64,000 bases of DNA from an uncultured Desulfatitalea sp. (GTDB lineage: Bacteria > Desulfobacterota > Desulfobacteria > Desulfobacterales > Desulfosarcinaceae): assembly GCA_937868765.1 (NCBI GenBank), contig CALMNL010000006.1, forward strand, positions 558,001 through 622,000, read 5' to 3'. The position numbers and the translations under genes are program-made. The notes under the pieces were generated by a model, which had not been told where the DNA came from, did not search any database, and saw only the letters and a list, made by a program, of their open reading frames with translations. Below are positions 9,195 through 18,205 of the stretch, in pieces. Within the stretch, counting starts at the first letter, position 1, and each line of letters starts with the position of its first letter.

Positions 9195-10064
9195 CTAAAG
9201 AAGGGCGGTCACTACCCCTGCGATTGCCTGGTCAATCCCTTGTTCGGCCCGGCGCAACGCATCCACCGAATCGAAGGCCGAAATCAGTTCCCGCAGGACC
9301 GGGTTGTAGTGGGATGGGGCCACGCCCAGCCGGCGGTAGTCGATCAGCGGTTTGGCATAGTTAACATCGAAGAAGAAGTGGTGGCAGGGGGTGTCGGCCT
9401 CGAGCGGTCGGTGGGGCCAGGAAAGTTTCAGCTCCAGTAGCCGGTTCAGGGCCTGGACAGCCTCCGGTCGGTTTATAAACAACGTGGGTTCCATATGTTG
9501 TGTCAGTCGTACTTCGATCTGATGAAAGAGGGCGCTGATCAGGTCGGTCTCGGTTACCACCAGGCCATACAGGTGCCAATCCGCCAGTGCCATTCGCAGG
9601 ACCCTTTTATAGCGTGGCGGCAGGCTGTGAGTGGATGGACAGAAATAGGTTCGGCAGGCCAGCCCGCCATAAAAACTCAACCCCCGGAAGTCCACGCCCT
9701 GATTGCCTTCGGCCATTGGGTGCAACAGGCAACCCACCCGCTCGCCGCCCTTGCCGATCAAGCCGATGAAAGGGCAGTGATGAAACTGGGGAAAGGGCCG
9801 CTGCTGGCACTCGAGCCGCTGGTTTTCCTCTGCGAAGGCATCGATGCCGGCGGTGGTGCGGGGGACCTGGGCAAAACGTCGGGTACGATCAAGGAGCATT
9901 TTTTCCATCTGTTCGCGGGAGGTGTCGGCCACATTGTATAATCCGCAGCAGGCGCCGCAGGATACTTTATCGCTGACCTGGCAAAGATAGACCCCGCCCG
10001 GCACCTGTGCGTCCATGGTCTCTAAATCCGAAATTTGCGGTGCCGCCAAGGTGCTTCCGTCCAT
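9195..10064 (-). CDS. Conserved-looking Cys-rich hypothetical protein
   Basis: A 289-residue soluble protein with no recognised function. Its N-terminal half carries cysteine motifs that suggest a metal or Fe-S site: SCGACCGLYN (about residues 35-44), FHHCPFIG, VGCLLHP and ACRTYFCPS (about residues 136-144). The first resembles the CxxCC start of YkgJ-type (UPF0153) putative metal-binding proteins, which is the nearest comparison I can offer. The C-terminal half is helical with conserved-looking aromatic and His residues (CHHFFFDVNYAKPLI). There is no signal peptide and the RBS is poor. Confidence 0.7.
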   Translation of the reverse strand: MDGSTLAAPQISDLETMDAQVPGGVYLCQVSDKVSCGACCGLYNVADTSREQMEKMLLDRTRRFAQVPRTTAGIDAFAEENQRLECQQRPFPQFHHCPFIGLIGKGGERVGCLLHPMAEGNQGVDFRGLSFYGGLACRTYFCPSTHSLPPRYKRVLRMALADWHLYGLVVTETDLISALFHQIEVRLTQHMEPTLFINRPEAVQALNRLLELKLSWPHRPLEADTPCHHFFFDVNYAKPLIDYRRLGVAPSHYNPVLRELISAFDSVDALRRAEQGIDQAIAGVVTALL

Positions 10065-10227
10065 CTTTGTCTTTTAGCTCCGGACAAGCGATAGAAAAAT
10101 GGCTGCATAACATAGCGCCCTACCGGTGTCACGCGGGATAAACATCGTCCGCCTTGATCGGTCGGCAAAAACATCTATTATGCTGGATACGGCAATCGGA
10201 TAATCAACGTCCAGGCATGAGGCACGC

Positions 10228-11232
10228 ATGGTCCCGAATCGAAACAGACCCTACCGCCTTGTCATCGCGCTGCTGATCTTGTCATTGGGGTTCATCTGGC
10301 AGGGGTGCGCCCGGTTCAGGCCATTGCCCGAAGAGCCCCAATTGACCATTTATGGCGTCAGCTCGGCCGCCGACCCGCTCGTGGCCCGTTGGGCCCCGGT
10401 TTTCCTGACCTACGGCCACGCGGATACTTACAACCGTGTCGGTCGCCCCAGTGTGGCCGTCGAAGGCGGCAATCAGAAAATATCGGTGGACCCGGACAAG
10501 CCCGTCGTCTATGTGATGGAACGGCATTTCACTACTTCCAGGGCCGCCTATACCAACCTGATATACCGGATCCACTTCCCCGAAGTGCCCTACAGCCTCG
10601 TACCGTTCAATCTTACGGCCGGTCGGAATGTGGGGTTGATGATCGTCGTTACCCTCGACGACCAAAAACGGCCCGTCCTGGTGACCAGTGTTCATACCTG
10701 CGGCTGTTACAAAGCATTCACGCCCACCGATTACCTGCCCGCCCAGGCCTTTCCCGAAGGATGGCGCCTGGACCGGCCGCTGGAAATGTACGGAGAAAAG
10801 CTCCCACCCCGACTCTCCTTCGGCCTTGTGGACCATCCCAAGCTGCTGGTCCACCTGCGGCCTGCCCTGCATCGGGTCATGGACCTGCAAGTGGTCTCCG
10901 CCGAAAGTCTGCAAGGACCGCGCTTTGTACCAACCACCATGGCCGTGGCCCCCATGGAGGATCTGCTGCATCTTCCGGCAGACAGTGGCACTACGGGTTT
11001 CTTTTACGACGCGGGCTGGCGCCGGGGCTTTGTCAAGGGCTCGGTCAAACCCTTCGAGATGGTCTTCATGAGCTGGATCAGCCTGGATCTCTTCGTGGGA
11101 TCGGACAAGATCTATGCCGACCCGACTGTGTGGGGCAACCGCTTCTATACCAGTTTGAAACCCTGGCGTCGGGACGATTCGGACATGTGGGACTTTGCGC
11201 GGTTCCTGGCCTACTGGGGATGGCATTTGTGA
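10228..11232 (+). CDS. Hypothetical lipoprotein
   Basis: A 334-residue protein with a lipoprotein signal: a positively charged start, a hydrophobic stretch (LVIALLILSLGF) and GC at a lipobox-like IWQGC, giving Cys29 as the likely lipidated residue. The mature part is mixed alpha/beta with several aromatic-rich strands and a CGC motif (VHTCGCYKAF). I do not recognise the family. GAGG six bases before the ATG supports this start. It converges with the protease gene on the minus strand. Confidence 0.75.
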   Translation: MVPNRNRPYRLVIALLILSLGFIWQGCARFRPLPEEPQLTIYGVSSAADPLVARWAPVFLTYGHADTYNRVGRPSVAVEGGNQKISVDPDKPVVYVMERHFTTSRAAYTNLIYRIHFPEVPYSLVPFNLTAGRNVGLMIVVTLDDQKRPVLVTSVHTCGCYKAFTPTDYLPAQAFPEGWRLDRPLEMYGEKLPPRLSFGLVDHPKLLVHLRPALHRVMDLQVVSAESLQGPRFVPTTMAVAPMEDLLHLPADSGTTGFFYDAGWRRGFVKGSVKPFEMVFMSWISLDLFVGSDKIYADPTVWGNRFYTSLKPWRRDDSDMWDFARFLAYWGWHL

Positions 11233-11265
11233 GAGCAGGACCGGCCGCGGGAAAATCCCTTATGC

Positions 11266-12438
11266 TCATTGACCCGGCAGATAAGCCCGGAATTCGGTTA
11301 ACACGGTATCGATGGAAATGGCGAATCCCAGCCCTTCGAACTTGTGGGTCAGCTGCTTGAAGGTGTTGACCCCCAGGACCCGCCCCTCGGCGGAGACCAG
11401 AGGCCCTCCGCTGTTTCCGGGATAGATCTGGGCATTGGTCTGTAAATAGCCCTGCTGAAAGCCGGAGAAAATCCCCGAGGTGACCGAATTGTGCAGCATG
11501 GCGGGATTGCCGATGGCATAGACCGGTTCGCTCTGGGCCATGGCGCCCGGTGCGCCGGGCACGAGCGCCGGCGTCTGATAGCCGTCCAATTTGAGCAGCG
11601 CCAGATCGTGATCGGCGCTCACCTTCAGCAAGCGGGCGTACAGTTCGGTCCTGTCGGCCAGGACGATGGTGAAACTCTGCGCCAGATCCGCTACGCTTTT
11701 GCTGTAGTCGTAGCTTTGGCGGCCATCCTGATAACGTTTCTTCTCCTCCTCGTATTTCTTCAAACGCCGATCGAAATCGCCGGCCCATCGGTCGTATCGT
11801 TGGCGATTGGCTTGGTAATCCGCCAGAGAGGCCTGGCGGCGATCCGATTGGGTTTCGGCCTCTGCCTGGGATTTCAGGCGGTCCAGTTGGGCCTTGAAGT
11901 TCTCCAGCCGTTCGCGTTCTTCGCGGAACTGACGGTCGAAGGCGGCGATGCGGGCTTCGGCCTCTTGGAAGCGGCCTTCGGTCTCCGCGTTGTGCTGGGC
12001 CGTGCTGCGCACCACATGCTTGTTGGTGACGATATGGCCCTGGGTGGAGATAAAAAAGCCGCTGCCATATCCCATGCTGCTCTTTACTGCCACGGTGGCG
12101 GCCGCAGCCTGCTCGATGGCATTGCGGGCAGGATAATGCGCCAGAAGCGGCGGGCCCTCGGCGGCCCCCGAAGCCATCTGGGGGCCAGGGGCGCTCTCCT
12201 CCATCTCCTGGCTCTCGTTGGGCAGGTTATCGGACGGCGAATCAGTGTAGTACCACACTCCGTTGCGCTGGTATTTGTAGATCTTGGCTGCAGTGGGGAG
12301 CGGCAGGAAGAGGGGCCCCATGCCGACCAGCAGCATGAGTGCGAGTGCGAGGGCCGGCCGCGCACTGCGCCGGATCATATCACAACAATCAACGCAATGC
12401 CGCTTGTTGGTGGAACGCCATCGATGATCGATCTGCAT
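11266..12438 (-). CDS. Exported trypsin-like serine protease with DUF4124 segment and coiled-coil insertion
   Basis: A 390-residue envelope protease. A signal peptide (about residues 21-51) leads into a DUF4124-like strand pair (KIYKYQRNGVWYYTDSPSDN). The trypsin-fold triad is complete: H141 in TNKHVV, D278 in SADHDLALLKLD, and S343 in GNSGGPLV. Between His and Asp, residues ~148-250 are a highly charged heptad-like helix absent from ordinary DegP-type proteases. There is no PDZ domain after the protease. The ATG at 12438 has a GAGGCAGG-like RBS; an ATG at 12378 would place the signal peptide at the N-terminus. Possible roles are envelope quality control or site-specific cleavage; the substrate is unknown. 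Confidence 0.85.
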   Translation of the reverse strand: MQIDHRWRSTNKRHCVDCCDMIRRSARPALALALMLLVGMGPLFLPLPTAAKIYKYQRNGVWYYTDSPSDNLPNESQEMEESAPGPQMASGAAEGPPLLAHYPARNAIEQAAAATVAVKSSMGYGSGFFISTQGHIVTNKHVVRSTAQHNAETEGRFQEAEARIAAFDRQFREERERLENFKAQLDRLKSQAEAETQSDRRQASLADYQANRQRYDRWAGDFDRRLKKYEEEKKRYQDGRQSYDYSKSVADLAQSFTIVLADRTELYARLLKVSADHDLALLKLDGYQTPALVPGAPGAMAQSEPVYAIGNPAMLHNSVTSGIFSGFQQGYLQTNAQIYPGNSGGPLVSAEGRVLGVNTFKQLTHKFEGLGFAISIDTVLTEFRAYLPGQ

Positions 12439-12507
12439 GACCTGCCTCTGCTCGGTTCGTCAGCTTAATATCGGCAGGTTACCACCAGATCATGAGGCGC
12501 GCCGGCC

Positions 12508-13104
12508 TCAAGCCGCCTTTTGGGCCGCTTCCATGCCCAGCGCGAACGCTTGGAGGTTGACCTTGGCCAGATCGGCCTTGGTCTTGGTGCGGATGGCCGT
12601 TTGCACCTCTTCGGCCGTGATGGGCAGCAGGCCAGTCTCGATCAGCGCCCCCAGCAGCACCATGTTCAAGGCCATGACATTGCCGGCTGCCTTGGCCAGG
12701 GCCACGGCGTCAAAGGCGATGAGGCGCTTGGTTTTCTCACGGATCAGGGCCTGGACCCGGTCCAGGTCCGGGTAGACCCCCTTGCCGATGGCCACGGTAA
12801 AAGGCGGCAGCGGCGCCAGGTTGGTGATAACTACCGTGTCGCGGTGACATTTGCCCAGGGCACGAAGGGTTTCCGAAGGTTCGAAGCCGAGCAGGATATC
12901 GGCTTCGCCATCGGATATCAGACTGCTGCCGGCCTGGCCAATCACCACGGCTGATTCCACCACTCCGCCACGCTGGGCCATGCCGTGGATTTCGCTCATG
13001 CGCACGGGCACCCCAGCGGCCAGCGCCGCTTCACCCAGCACCTTGGCGGCCAGCAGGTTGCCCTGGCCGCCCACCGCCACAATGATCAATCGAATGGTAT
13101 TCAT
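12508..13104 (-). CDS. iorB: Indolepyruvate:ferredoxin oxidoreductase, beta subunit
   Basis: A 198-residue gamma-type domain of the 2-oxoacid:ferredoxin oxidoreductases. It has the N-terminal VAVGGQGNLLAAKVLGEAA motif, SEIHGMAQRGG and a C-terminal helical cap. With IorA it oxidises aryl-2-oxoacids (indolepyruvate, phenylpyruvate) to aryl-acetyl-CoA while reducing ferredoxin; it can also run as a reductive synthase. The ATG at 13104 is chosen because family members start at the GGQG strand. It lies 8 bases after the iorA stop, so the two are one operon. Confidence 0.95.
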   Translation of the reverse strand: MNTIRLIIVAVGGQGNLLAAKVLGEAALAAGVPVRMSEIHGMAQRGGVVESAVVIGQAGSSLISDGEADILLGFEPSETLRALGKCHRDTVVITNLAPLPPFTVAIGKGVYPDLDRVQALIREKTKRLIAFDAVALAKAAGNVMALNMVLLGALIETGLLPITAEEVQTAIRTKTKADLAKVNLQAFALGMEAAQKAA

Positions 13105-13112
13105 GTCTCTTT

Positions 13113-14969
13113 TCACCCCTCCGCCTTGACTCGTACAATCGCATTCTCGGGACAGATCTGGGCGCAAACGGCGCATCCTACGCAGGCGTTGGCATCGATG
13201 CGTACCTTGTCGCCTTCCAGGGAGAAGGCCGGGCAGCCCAGGGCGCTGATGCACTCTCGATGGTTCTTACAGCGATCGGAAATCCTGAACGGCCGCTGTT
13301 TGGGGTGCTTAAGGGAGCGGGCGTAGAGGGTGCAGATCTCCTGGGAGATGATCACCGAAACCCCCTTGTGGGCGAGAGCCTCTTTGATGGCCGCGATGCT
13401 CTTTTTGACCTTGAACGGTTCGATCACCGTGACATGCGATACACCCACCGCGCGCACCACGGCTTCGATGGAGATGCGGTTGTAGCCATCCATCTTCAGG
13501 GCGGCCATGTCCACGCCTGGATGGGGCTGATGGCCGGTCATGGCCGTGGTGCCGTTATCCAGGATCACCAGGGTGAAGTTGTGGTTGTTGTAGACCGCGT
13601 TCACCAGCCCTGTGATACCCGAGTGGAAGAAGGTGGAATCGCCGATGAAGCCGATGACCTTCTGGTCCGTGGCCCGGGAAAGACCGCAGGCCGAGCTGAC
13701 CGAGGAGCCCATGCAGATCAGGAAATCCCCCATGCTCAAGGGCGGCAGAAACCCCAGGGTGTAGCAGCCGATGTCATTGGGATAGACGGTGTCCAACCCC
13801 TCGGCCGCCTTCTTGATCGCGTAGAAGGTGGCCCGGTGGGAACAGCCGGCGCACAGGTTGGGCGGCCGAGCCGGCACCTCGGGTACATTGGAGAGGTCCA
13901 GTTTGGCCTTCTCCTGGTAGGGCAACCCGAAATATTTGGCCATCACCCGCCGCACCAGGGCCGGGTCGAACTCGTAGAGACGCGAAAAAAGATCGGCGCG
14001 CTTGCCGTTGATGGGCAGGGTAAGACCCGCCTCCTGGGCCAGGGCCTTGACCGCCTCTTCCATGAACGGCTCACCCTCTTCCACCACCAGCACTTTTTCG
14101 CATTCCCGGAGAAATGTTTTCACCCGTTCGGCCGGCATGGGGTTGGACATGCCCATGCGCAGAATCCGGATGCGATCGGTGACCCCCAGTTCCTGGACCG
14201 CGTCCTGGACGTAATTGAGGCTCACGCCATTGCACACCACGCCCCATGCACCCTGGCCGATGCTCTGATTGAAGGCGCTCTGTTCCGATACGGCGGCGGC
14301 TTTTTCCAGGTTGGCCAGCAGTTTGACGTGCAGCTTGCGGGAGACTGCCGGTACGGTCACATAATTCATGGGGTCTTTTTTAAAATAGCCTCTGGTCACC
14401 GGCTTTTTCAGTTCCCCCAGGCGCACGAAGCCGCTGGAGTGGTTGATGCGCGTCGTGGTGCGCACGATGACCGGCTCCTGCAACTGCTCGGAAAGGTCGA
14501 AGGCCGCGCGCACCATCTCCATGGCCTCCTGCACCGAGGAGGGCTCCAGCATGGGTAGCCCGGCCATCTTGGCATAATAACGGTTATCCTGCTCGTTCTG
14601 GCTGGAGAACATGGCCGGATCATCGGCCGAGAGGATCACCAGGCCGCCCCGGACGCCCACGTAGGCCAGGGTCATGAGCGGGTCGGCGGCCACGTTGAGC
14701 CCCACATGTTTCATCATGCAGAAGGTACGCAGGCCGGCATTGGCTGCGCCGGCCGCCACCTCCAGGGCCACCTTCTCATTGGTGCTGTATTCGAAATAGA
14801 GCTCGCTCTGGCGGGAGATCTGAAACAGGTTCAACGAGATCTCGGAAGAGGGGGTGCCGGGATAGGTGGTGGCAAAGGCCACCCCGGCCTCCAAGGCGCC
14901 GCGTGCAATGGCTTCGTTGCCCAGCAACAAGAGCGTCGCTCCGGGTTCATCCGTTAGCAGTTTGTGCAT
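13113..14969 (-). CDS. iorA: Indolepyruvate:ferredoxin oxidoreductase, alpha subunit
   Basis: A 618-residue catalytic subunit. The N-terminal half is the pyrimidine domain (GNEAIARGALEAGVAFATTYPGTPSSE, shown here in two parts: GNEAIARGALEAGV and TYPGTPSSE). The centre holds the TPP-binding region (GCSHRATFYAIKK, DIGCYTLG, GDSTFFHSGITG, DNGTTAMTGHQPHPG). The C-terminal ~60 residues are a ferredoxin-like domain with the cysteine pattern CVGCAVCAQICP plus a second, partly degenerate set (CKNHRECISALGCP). GGAGGA sits seven bases before the ATG at 14969, so I prefer it to the ATG two codons upstream, which touches the RBS. Confidence 0.95.
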   Translation of the reverse strand: MHKLLTDEPGATLLLLGNEAIARGALEAGVAFATTYPGTPSSEISLNLFQISRQSELYFEYSTNEKVALEVAAGAANAGLRTFCMMKHVGLNVAADPLMTLAYVGVRGGLVILSADDPAMFSSQNEQDNRYYAKMAGLPMLEPSSVQEAMEMVRAAFDLSEQLQEPVIVRTTTRINHSSGFVRLGELKKPVTRGYFKKDPMNYVTVPAVSRKLHVKLLANLEKAAAVSEQSAFNQSIGQGAWGVVCNGVSLNYVQDAVQELGVTDRIRILRMGMSNPMPAERVKTFLRECEKVLVVEEGEPFMEEAVKALAQEAGLTLPINGKRADLFSRLYEFDPALVRRVMAKYFGLPYQEKAKLDLSNVPEVPARPPNLCAGCSHRATFYAIKKAAEGLDTVYPNDIGCYTLGFLPPLSMGDFLICMGSSVSSACGLSRATDQKVIGFIGDSTFFHSGITGLVNAVYNNHNFTLVILDNGTTAMTGHQPHPGVDMAALKMDGYNRISIEAVVRAVGVSHVTVIEPFKVKKSIAAIKEALAHKGVSVIISQEICTLYARSLKHPKQRPFRISDRCKNHRECISALGCPAFSLEGDKVRIDANACVGCAVCAQICPENAIVRVKAEG

Positions 14970-15021
14970 CGTCATTCCTCCGGCCTGTCGGCTTTGTCGG
15001 GTCCCATCACAAAAACGGCCG

Positions 15022-15039
15022 CTCGCCGATAACGGCGAG
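15022..15039. repeat. Perfect 7-bp inverted repeat in the iorA / amidohydrolase intergenic region
   Basis: CTCGCCG and CGGCGAG flank ATAA, about 55 bases before iorA in its leader. It could be an operator or an mRNA hairpin; it has no T-run, so it is not an obvious terminator. Confidence 0.4.
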
Positions 15040-15150
15040 GGGCGCGTGGTGGGCACCATGGCACGCTTTGGCGGATTTGTCCAGAGCCCGGAAGCGATCC
15101 GATGCGCGGCGATCCCTGTCACAGCGGATCAACGGTACTGAAATGTCCGG

Positions 15151-15178
15151 TTGATGTTTTGTCTGTTTCGGTTATGCT
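15151..15178 (+). promoter_or_regulatory. Candidate promoter for the amidohydrolase gene
   Basis: TTGATG (15151-15156) and TATGCT (15173-15178) with a 16-base spacer, about 45 bases before the chosen start. Confidence 0.4.
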
Positions 15179-15221
15179 TGTTTGCGGATCATCGTTTTCA
15201 ATCAAGGATGATAGCCCCAAA

Positions 15222-16079
15222 ATGAGAAGAATGCCGCCAGCCATCGTCGACTTCCATGTTCACCTCTTCCCGGACAAGGGATTCGATGCCATTTGGAAGG
15301 TCTTCAAGTCCTACGGCGCGGACGTGGTGTATAAATTCTACAGCCCCCAATGCATCGATTATCTGGGCCGGCACGGGGTCGGGCATATTGTCTTCTCCAA
15401 TTATGCCCACAAAAAAGGCATTGCCGAACCGATGAACCAATGGAACCTCGCCTTGCTCGACCGGCATCCCCACCTGTACTGCTTCGCCGCCTTTCATCCG
15501 GACGACGACAACGCACTCCAGGATGCGGCCCGTGCGCTCTCCCATCCGCGTGTGATCGGCATCAAACTTCACTGCCTGGTACAGCGCATCCACCCTCACG
15601 ACGAACGTCTCATGCCCCTTTATGAAATGGTCATCGCCCGACGCAAAAGGCTGCTGATGCATGTGGGCACCGGCCCCATGGGCAACGAATTCGTGGGAAT
15701 CGCCCATTTCAAGAAGCTGCTGCGCCGGTTTCCGGAACTGCCGGCCAATGTGGCCCATATGGGCGGCCTGGAATTCCAGGCTTTCATCGAGCTGCTGGAC
15801 GATCATCCCAATATTTATCTCGATACCGCCTACAGCTTCTGGCCCGGCTTGCCGTTCACTTTCAATCTGGGCCCGGATGTGCTGGAAAAGTATCGCCATC
15901 GGATTCTCTACGGGTCGGATTTTCCCAACGTCATCCTGCCGCGGGAAGGGGAGATCGACCACTTGTTGCGTCTGAATCTTTCCGAGGCGTTCTATGAACG
16001 GATTTTTTATGCCAATGCCATGGAACTGCTCGATCCGGAAACGATTCCATCCGCGGCCTCTTCGCAGCGCCTGGGCTGA
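15222..16079 (+). CDS. Amidohydrolase family 2 (TIM-barrel metal-dependent hydrolase)
   Basis: A 285-residue cytosolic TIM-barrel protein of the amidohydrolase-2 / ACMSD-like group. The first strand carries the metal motif DFHVHLFP. Later strands give GIKLHCLVQ, LLMHVGTGP (second His), ANVAHMGGLE (third His) and the final ILYGSDFPNV with the catalytic Asp. These members hydrolyse or decarboxylate small aromatic or lactone acids; the substrate here cannot be told. The start at 15222 puts the DFHVH strand near residue 10 as usual. It is divergent from iorA, which may hint at aromatic acid metabolism, but that is only context. Confidence 0.85.
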   Translation: MRRMPPAIVDFHVHLFPDKGFDAIWKVFKSYGADVVYKFYSPQCIDYLGRHGVGHIVFSNYAHKKGIAEPMNQWNLALLDRHPHLYCFAAFHPDDDNALQDAARALSHPRVIGIKLHCLVQRIHPHDERLMPLYEMVIARRKRLLMHVGTGPMGNEFVGIAHFKKLLRRFPELPANVAHMGGLEFQAFIELLDDHPNIYLDTAYSFWPGLPFTFNLGPDVLEKYRHRILYGSDFPNVILPREGEIDHLLRLNLSEAFYERIFYANAMELLDPETIPSAASSQRLG

Positions 16080-16273
16080 AACCCGGGGCCGAAGTGCTCC
16101 TTGGCGAGGTGGCAGATCGTTTGGTTATAGGGGGCCGGGACCTGGTCCTGTCTGCTGGGGGGGCGCGATCAAACTCGTCAGTTTGGGGATGGCGTTGACC
16201 GCTGAAAAGCGATATGTGGAGAGTTCTAATCTTGGACTTTGAGCCGCCACAATCAAATTGCATTAGGAGTGAC

Positions 16274-18205
16274 ATGACTGCTTTCACCCATCTTTTTCAA
16301 CCCCTTCGCATCGGCACCATGATCGTCAAGAACCGGCTGCTCATGTCGGCCATGAGCATCAATTTCGGCGTGGACGAAAAGGGATACGTGGCCGACCAAC
16401 TCATCCATTACCTTGCCGCCCGGGCCCGGGGCGGGGTGGGCATGATGCTGGTGGGCGGCGGCGGTATTCACCCCAGCGGCGTGGAACTGCCCCATCTGCC
16501 GGCCCTGTGGGACGACGGCTGCATCCCGGGACTCAAGCGTCTGGCCGATATCATACGGCCCTTCGACTGCCGCCTGGGCATGCAGGTAATGCATGGGGGG
16601 CGCCAATCCTACCACGATCAGAAGGTGGCACCGTCGGCCATTCCCGCCCCGGCGGTGGTGCGGGGAGTGCCCAGGGCATTGGAGCAGGAAGAGATTCACA
16701 TGCTGGCCGAAGCCTTCGGCGCGGCGGCGGGCCGCTGCCGGGCGGCGGGGTTCGATTTCGTCGAGATCCACGGGGCCCATGGTTACCTGATCAACCAGTT
16801 TCTGGCCCCCAATAGCAACCAGCGCACTGACATATACGGGGGCAGCTTCGAGAACCGCATCCGTTTCCTGCTGGAGGTCATGGCTTCGATCCGAAAATAT
16901 TGCGGTCAGGATTTTCCCGTGGGGGTGCGCATCAATGCCGAAGATTACATCGACGGCGGCTGGAACCTGGCCGAGGCCTTACGCTTGGCTCCCATATTGG
17001 TGGAACAGGGCGCCGCCTACCTGCACGTCTCGGCCGGCGTATACGGCAGCCGGCAGTTGACCATTCCCTCCATGTACGTGCCCCAGGGATGTTTCGTCGA
17101 CCTGGCCGCAGCGGTCAAGGCCAAGGTGTCGGTGCCGGTGGTGGCCGTGGGCCGCATCAAGTCGCCCCGGCTGGCCGAGCAGATCATCGCCGAAGAGAAG
17201 GCCGATCTGGTGGCCCTGGGACGCTCGTTGCTGGCCGACCCCTGGTGGCCGGCCAAAGCCGATGCCGGCGCCTTGCGTCGCATCCGGCCCTGCATCGGTT
17301 GCTGCCTGGGTTGTATCCATACCGTGCTGCGCCTCGAACCTGGTGGTTGCGTGGTCAATCCCGACGTGGGCCGGGAATATCTGCTCAAGGAACTGACTCC
17401 CGCCACAGTCCCCCGGCGGGTGCTGGTGGTGGGCGCCGGCCCGGCCGGCCTGGCGGCGGCCCGTATGCTGGCCCTGCGTGGGCACCGGGTCATGGTGTGC
17501 GACCAGGACGCTGTCCCCGGTGGGGCCTTGCGTCTGGCCGCGTTGCCCCCCGGCCGCTCCGATCTGGCCGAACTGATCGCCTATTTTGCGGATCAGTTGG
17601 ATCGGCTGGGCGTGCCGCTGCGCTTGAATACCGCCTTGGACCCAGTGCTGTTGGACGAATTTATGCCCCAACTGGTGGTCTTAGCCACCGGCAGCCTGCC
17701 GGAGATGCCTCTGATCAAAGGGCTCTATCGCACCCAAATGCAGCTGTGCACTGTCACCGAGGTGCTTGCCGGCCAGAGCGACACCGGCCGGCGTGTCATC
17801 GTCTGGGGGGGCAACCAGGCGGCCCTGGTGCTCGCCGACTTTCTGGCCGTGCATGGCCGGGAGGTGGTGGTGGTGCACCCTGGCCGCCATTTCGGTGAAG
17901 AGATGTCCAGCAACGATCGCTTTTACCTTCGCGAGCGGCTGAAAAAGGGAGGTGTGAAGCTTTATAAACAAGTGGCGGTGGAAAGCTTCCTGGAAGATGG
18001 CGTGCGGTTTAACGGTGAAACGGGTGAAGTGCATCTGACCGCTTTCGAAACGGTGGTGCTGGCCGATGGTTTTGCCCCCCTGCGGGAAGCGGCCAATCTG
18101 CTCAAGTCCCGTGGTATCCAGAGCCACTTCATCGGCGACGCCAAAGCGCCGCGTCACCTGATGTATGCCGTCGCCGAAGGGGAAGAACTCGGCCGGGAGA
18201 TTTAA
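16274..18205 (+). CDS. Old-yellow-enzyme family FMN/Fe-S/FAD oxidoreductase (2,4-dienoyl-CoA reductase-like)
   Basis: A 643-residue cytosolic flavoenzyme with the trimethylamine dehydrogenase / 2,4-dienoyl-CoA reductase layout. Residues ~1-335 are an FMN TIM barrel (EIHGAHGYLINQFLAP, DIYGGSFENRIRF, GRSLLADP). Cysteines 340, 343, 347 and 359 (C-x2-C-x3-C-x11-C) bind the [4Fe-4S] cluster. From ~375 is a dinucleotide-binding module (VVGAGPAGLAAARMLA) and a second Rossmann half. AGGAG precedes the ATG at 16274. The electron acceptor or substrate could be an enoate or dienoyl-CoA. The last 77 bases overlap the 3' end of the convergent membrane-protein gene. Confidence 0.93.
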   Translation: MTAFTHLFQPLRIGTMIVKNRLLMSAMSINFGVDEKGYVADQLIHYLAARARGGVGMMLVGGGGIHPSGVELPHLPALWDDGCIPGLKRLADIIRPFDCRLGMQVMHGGRQSYHDQKVAPSAIPAPAVVRGVPRALEQEEIHMLAEAFGAAAGRCRAAGFDFVEIHGAHGYLINQFLAPNSNQRTDIYGGSFENRIRFLLEVMASIRKYCGQDFPVGVRINAEDYIDGGWNLAEALRLAPILVEQGAAYLHVSAGVYGSRQLTIPSMYVPQGCFVDLAAAVKAKVSVPVVAVGRIKSPRLAEQIIAEEKADLVALGRSLLADPWWPAKADAGALRRIRPCIGCCLGCIHTVLRLEPGGCVVNPDVGREYLLKELTPATVPRRVLVVGAGPAGLAAARMLALRGHRVMVCDQDAVPGGALRLAALPPGRSDLAELIAYFADQLDRLGVPLRLNTALDPVLLDEFMPQLVVLATGSLPEMPLIKGLYRTQMQLCTVTEVLAGQSDTGRRVIVWGGNQAALVLADFLAVHGREVVVVHPGRHFGEEMSSNDRFYLRERLKKGGVKLYKQVAVESFLEDGVRFNGETGEVHLTAFETVVLADGFAPLREAANLLKSRGIQSHFIGDAKAPRHLMYAVAEGEELGREI

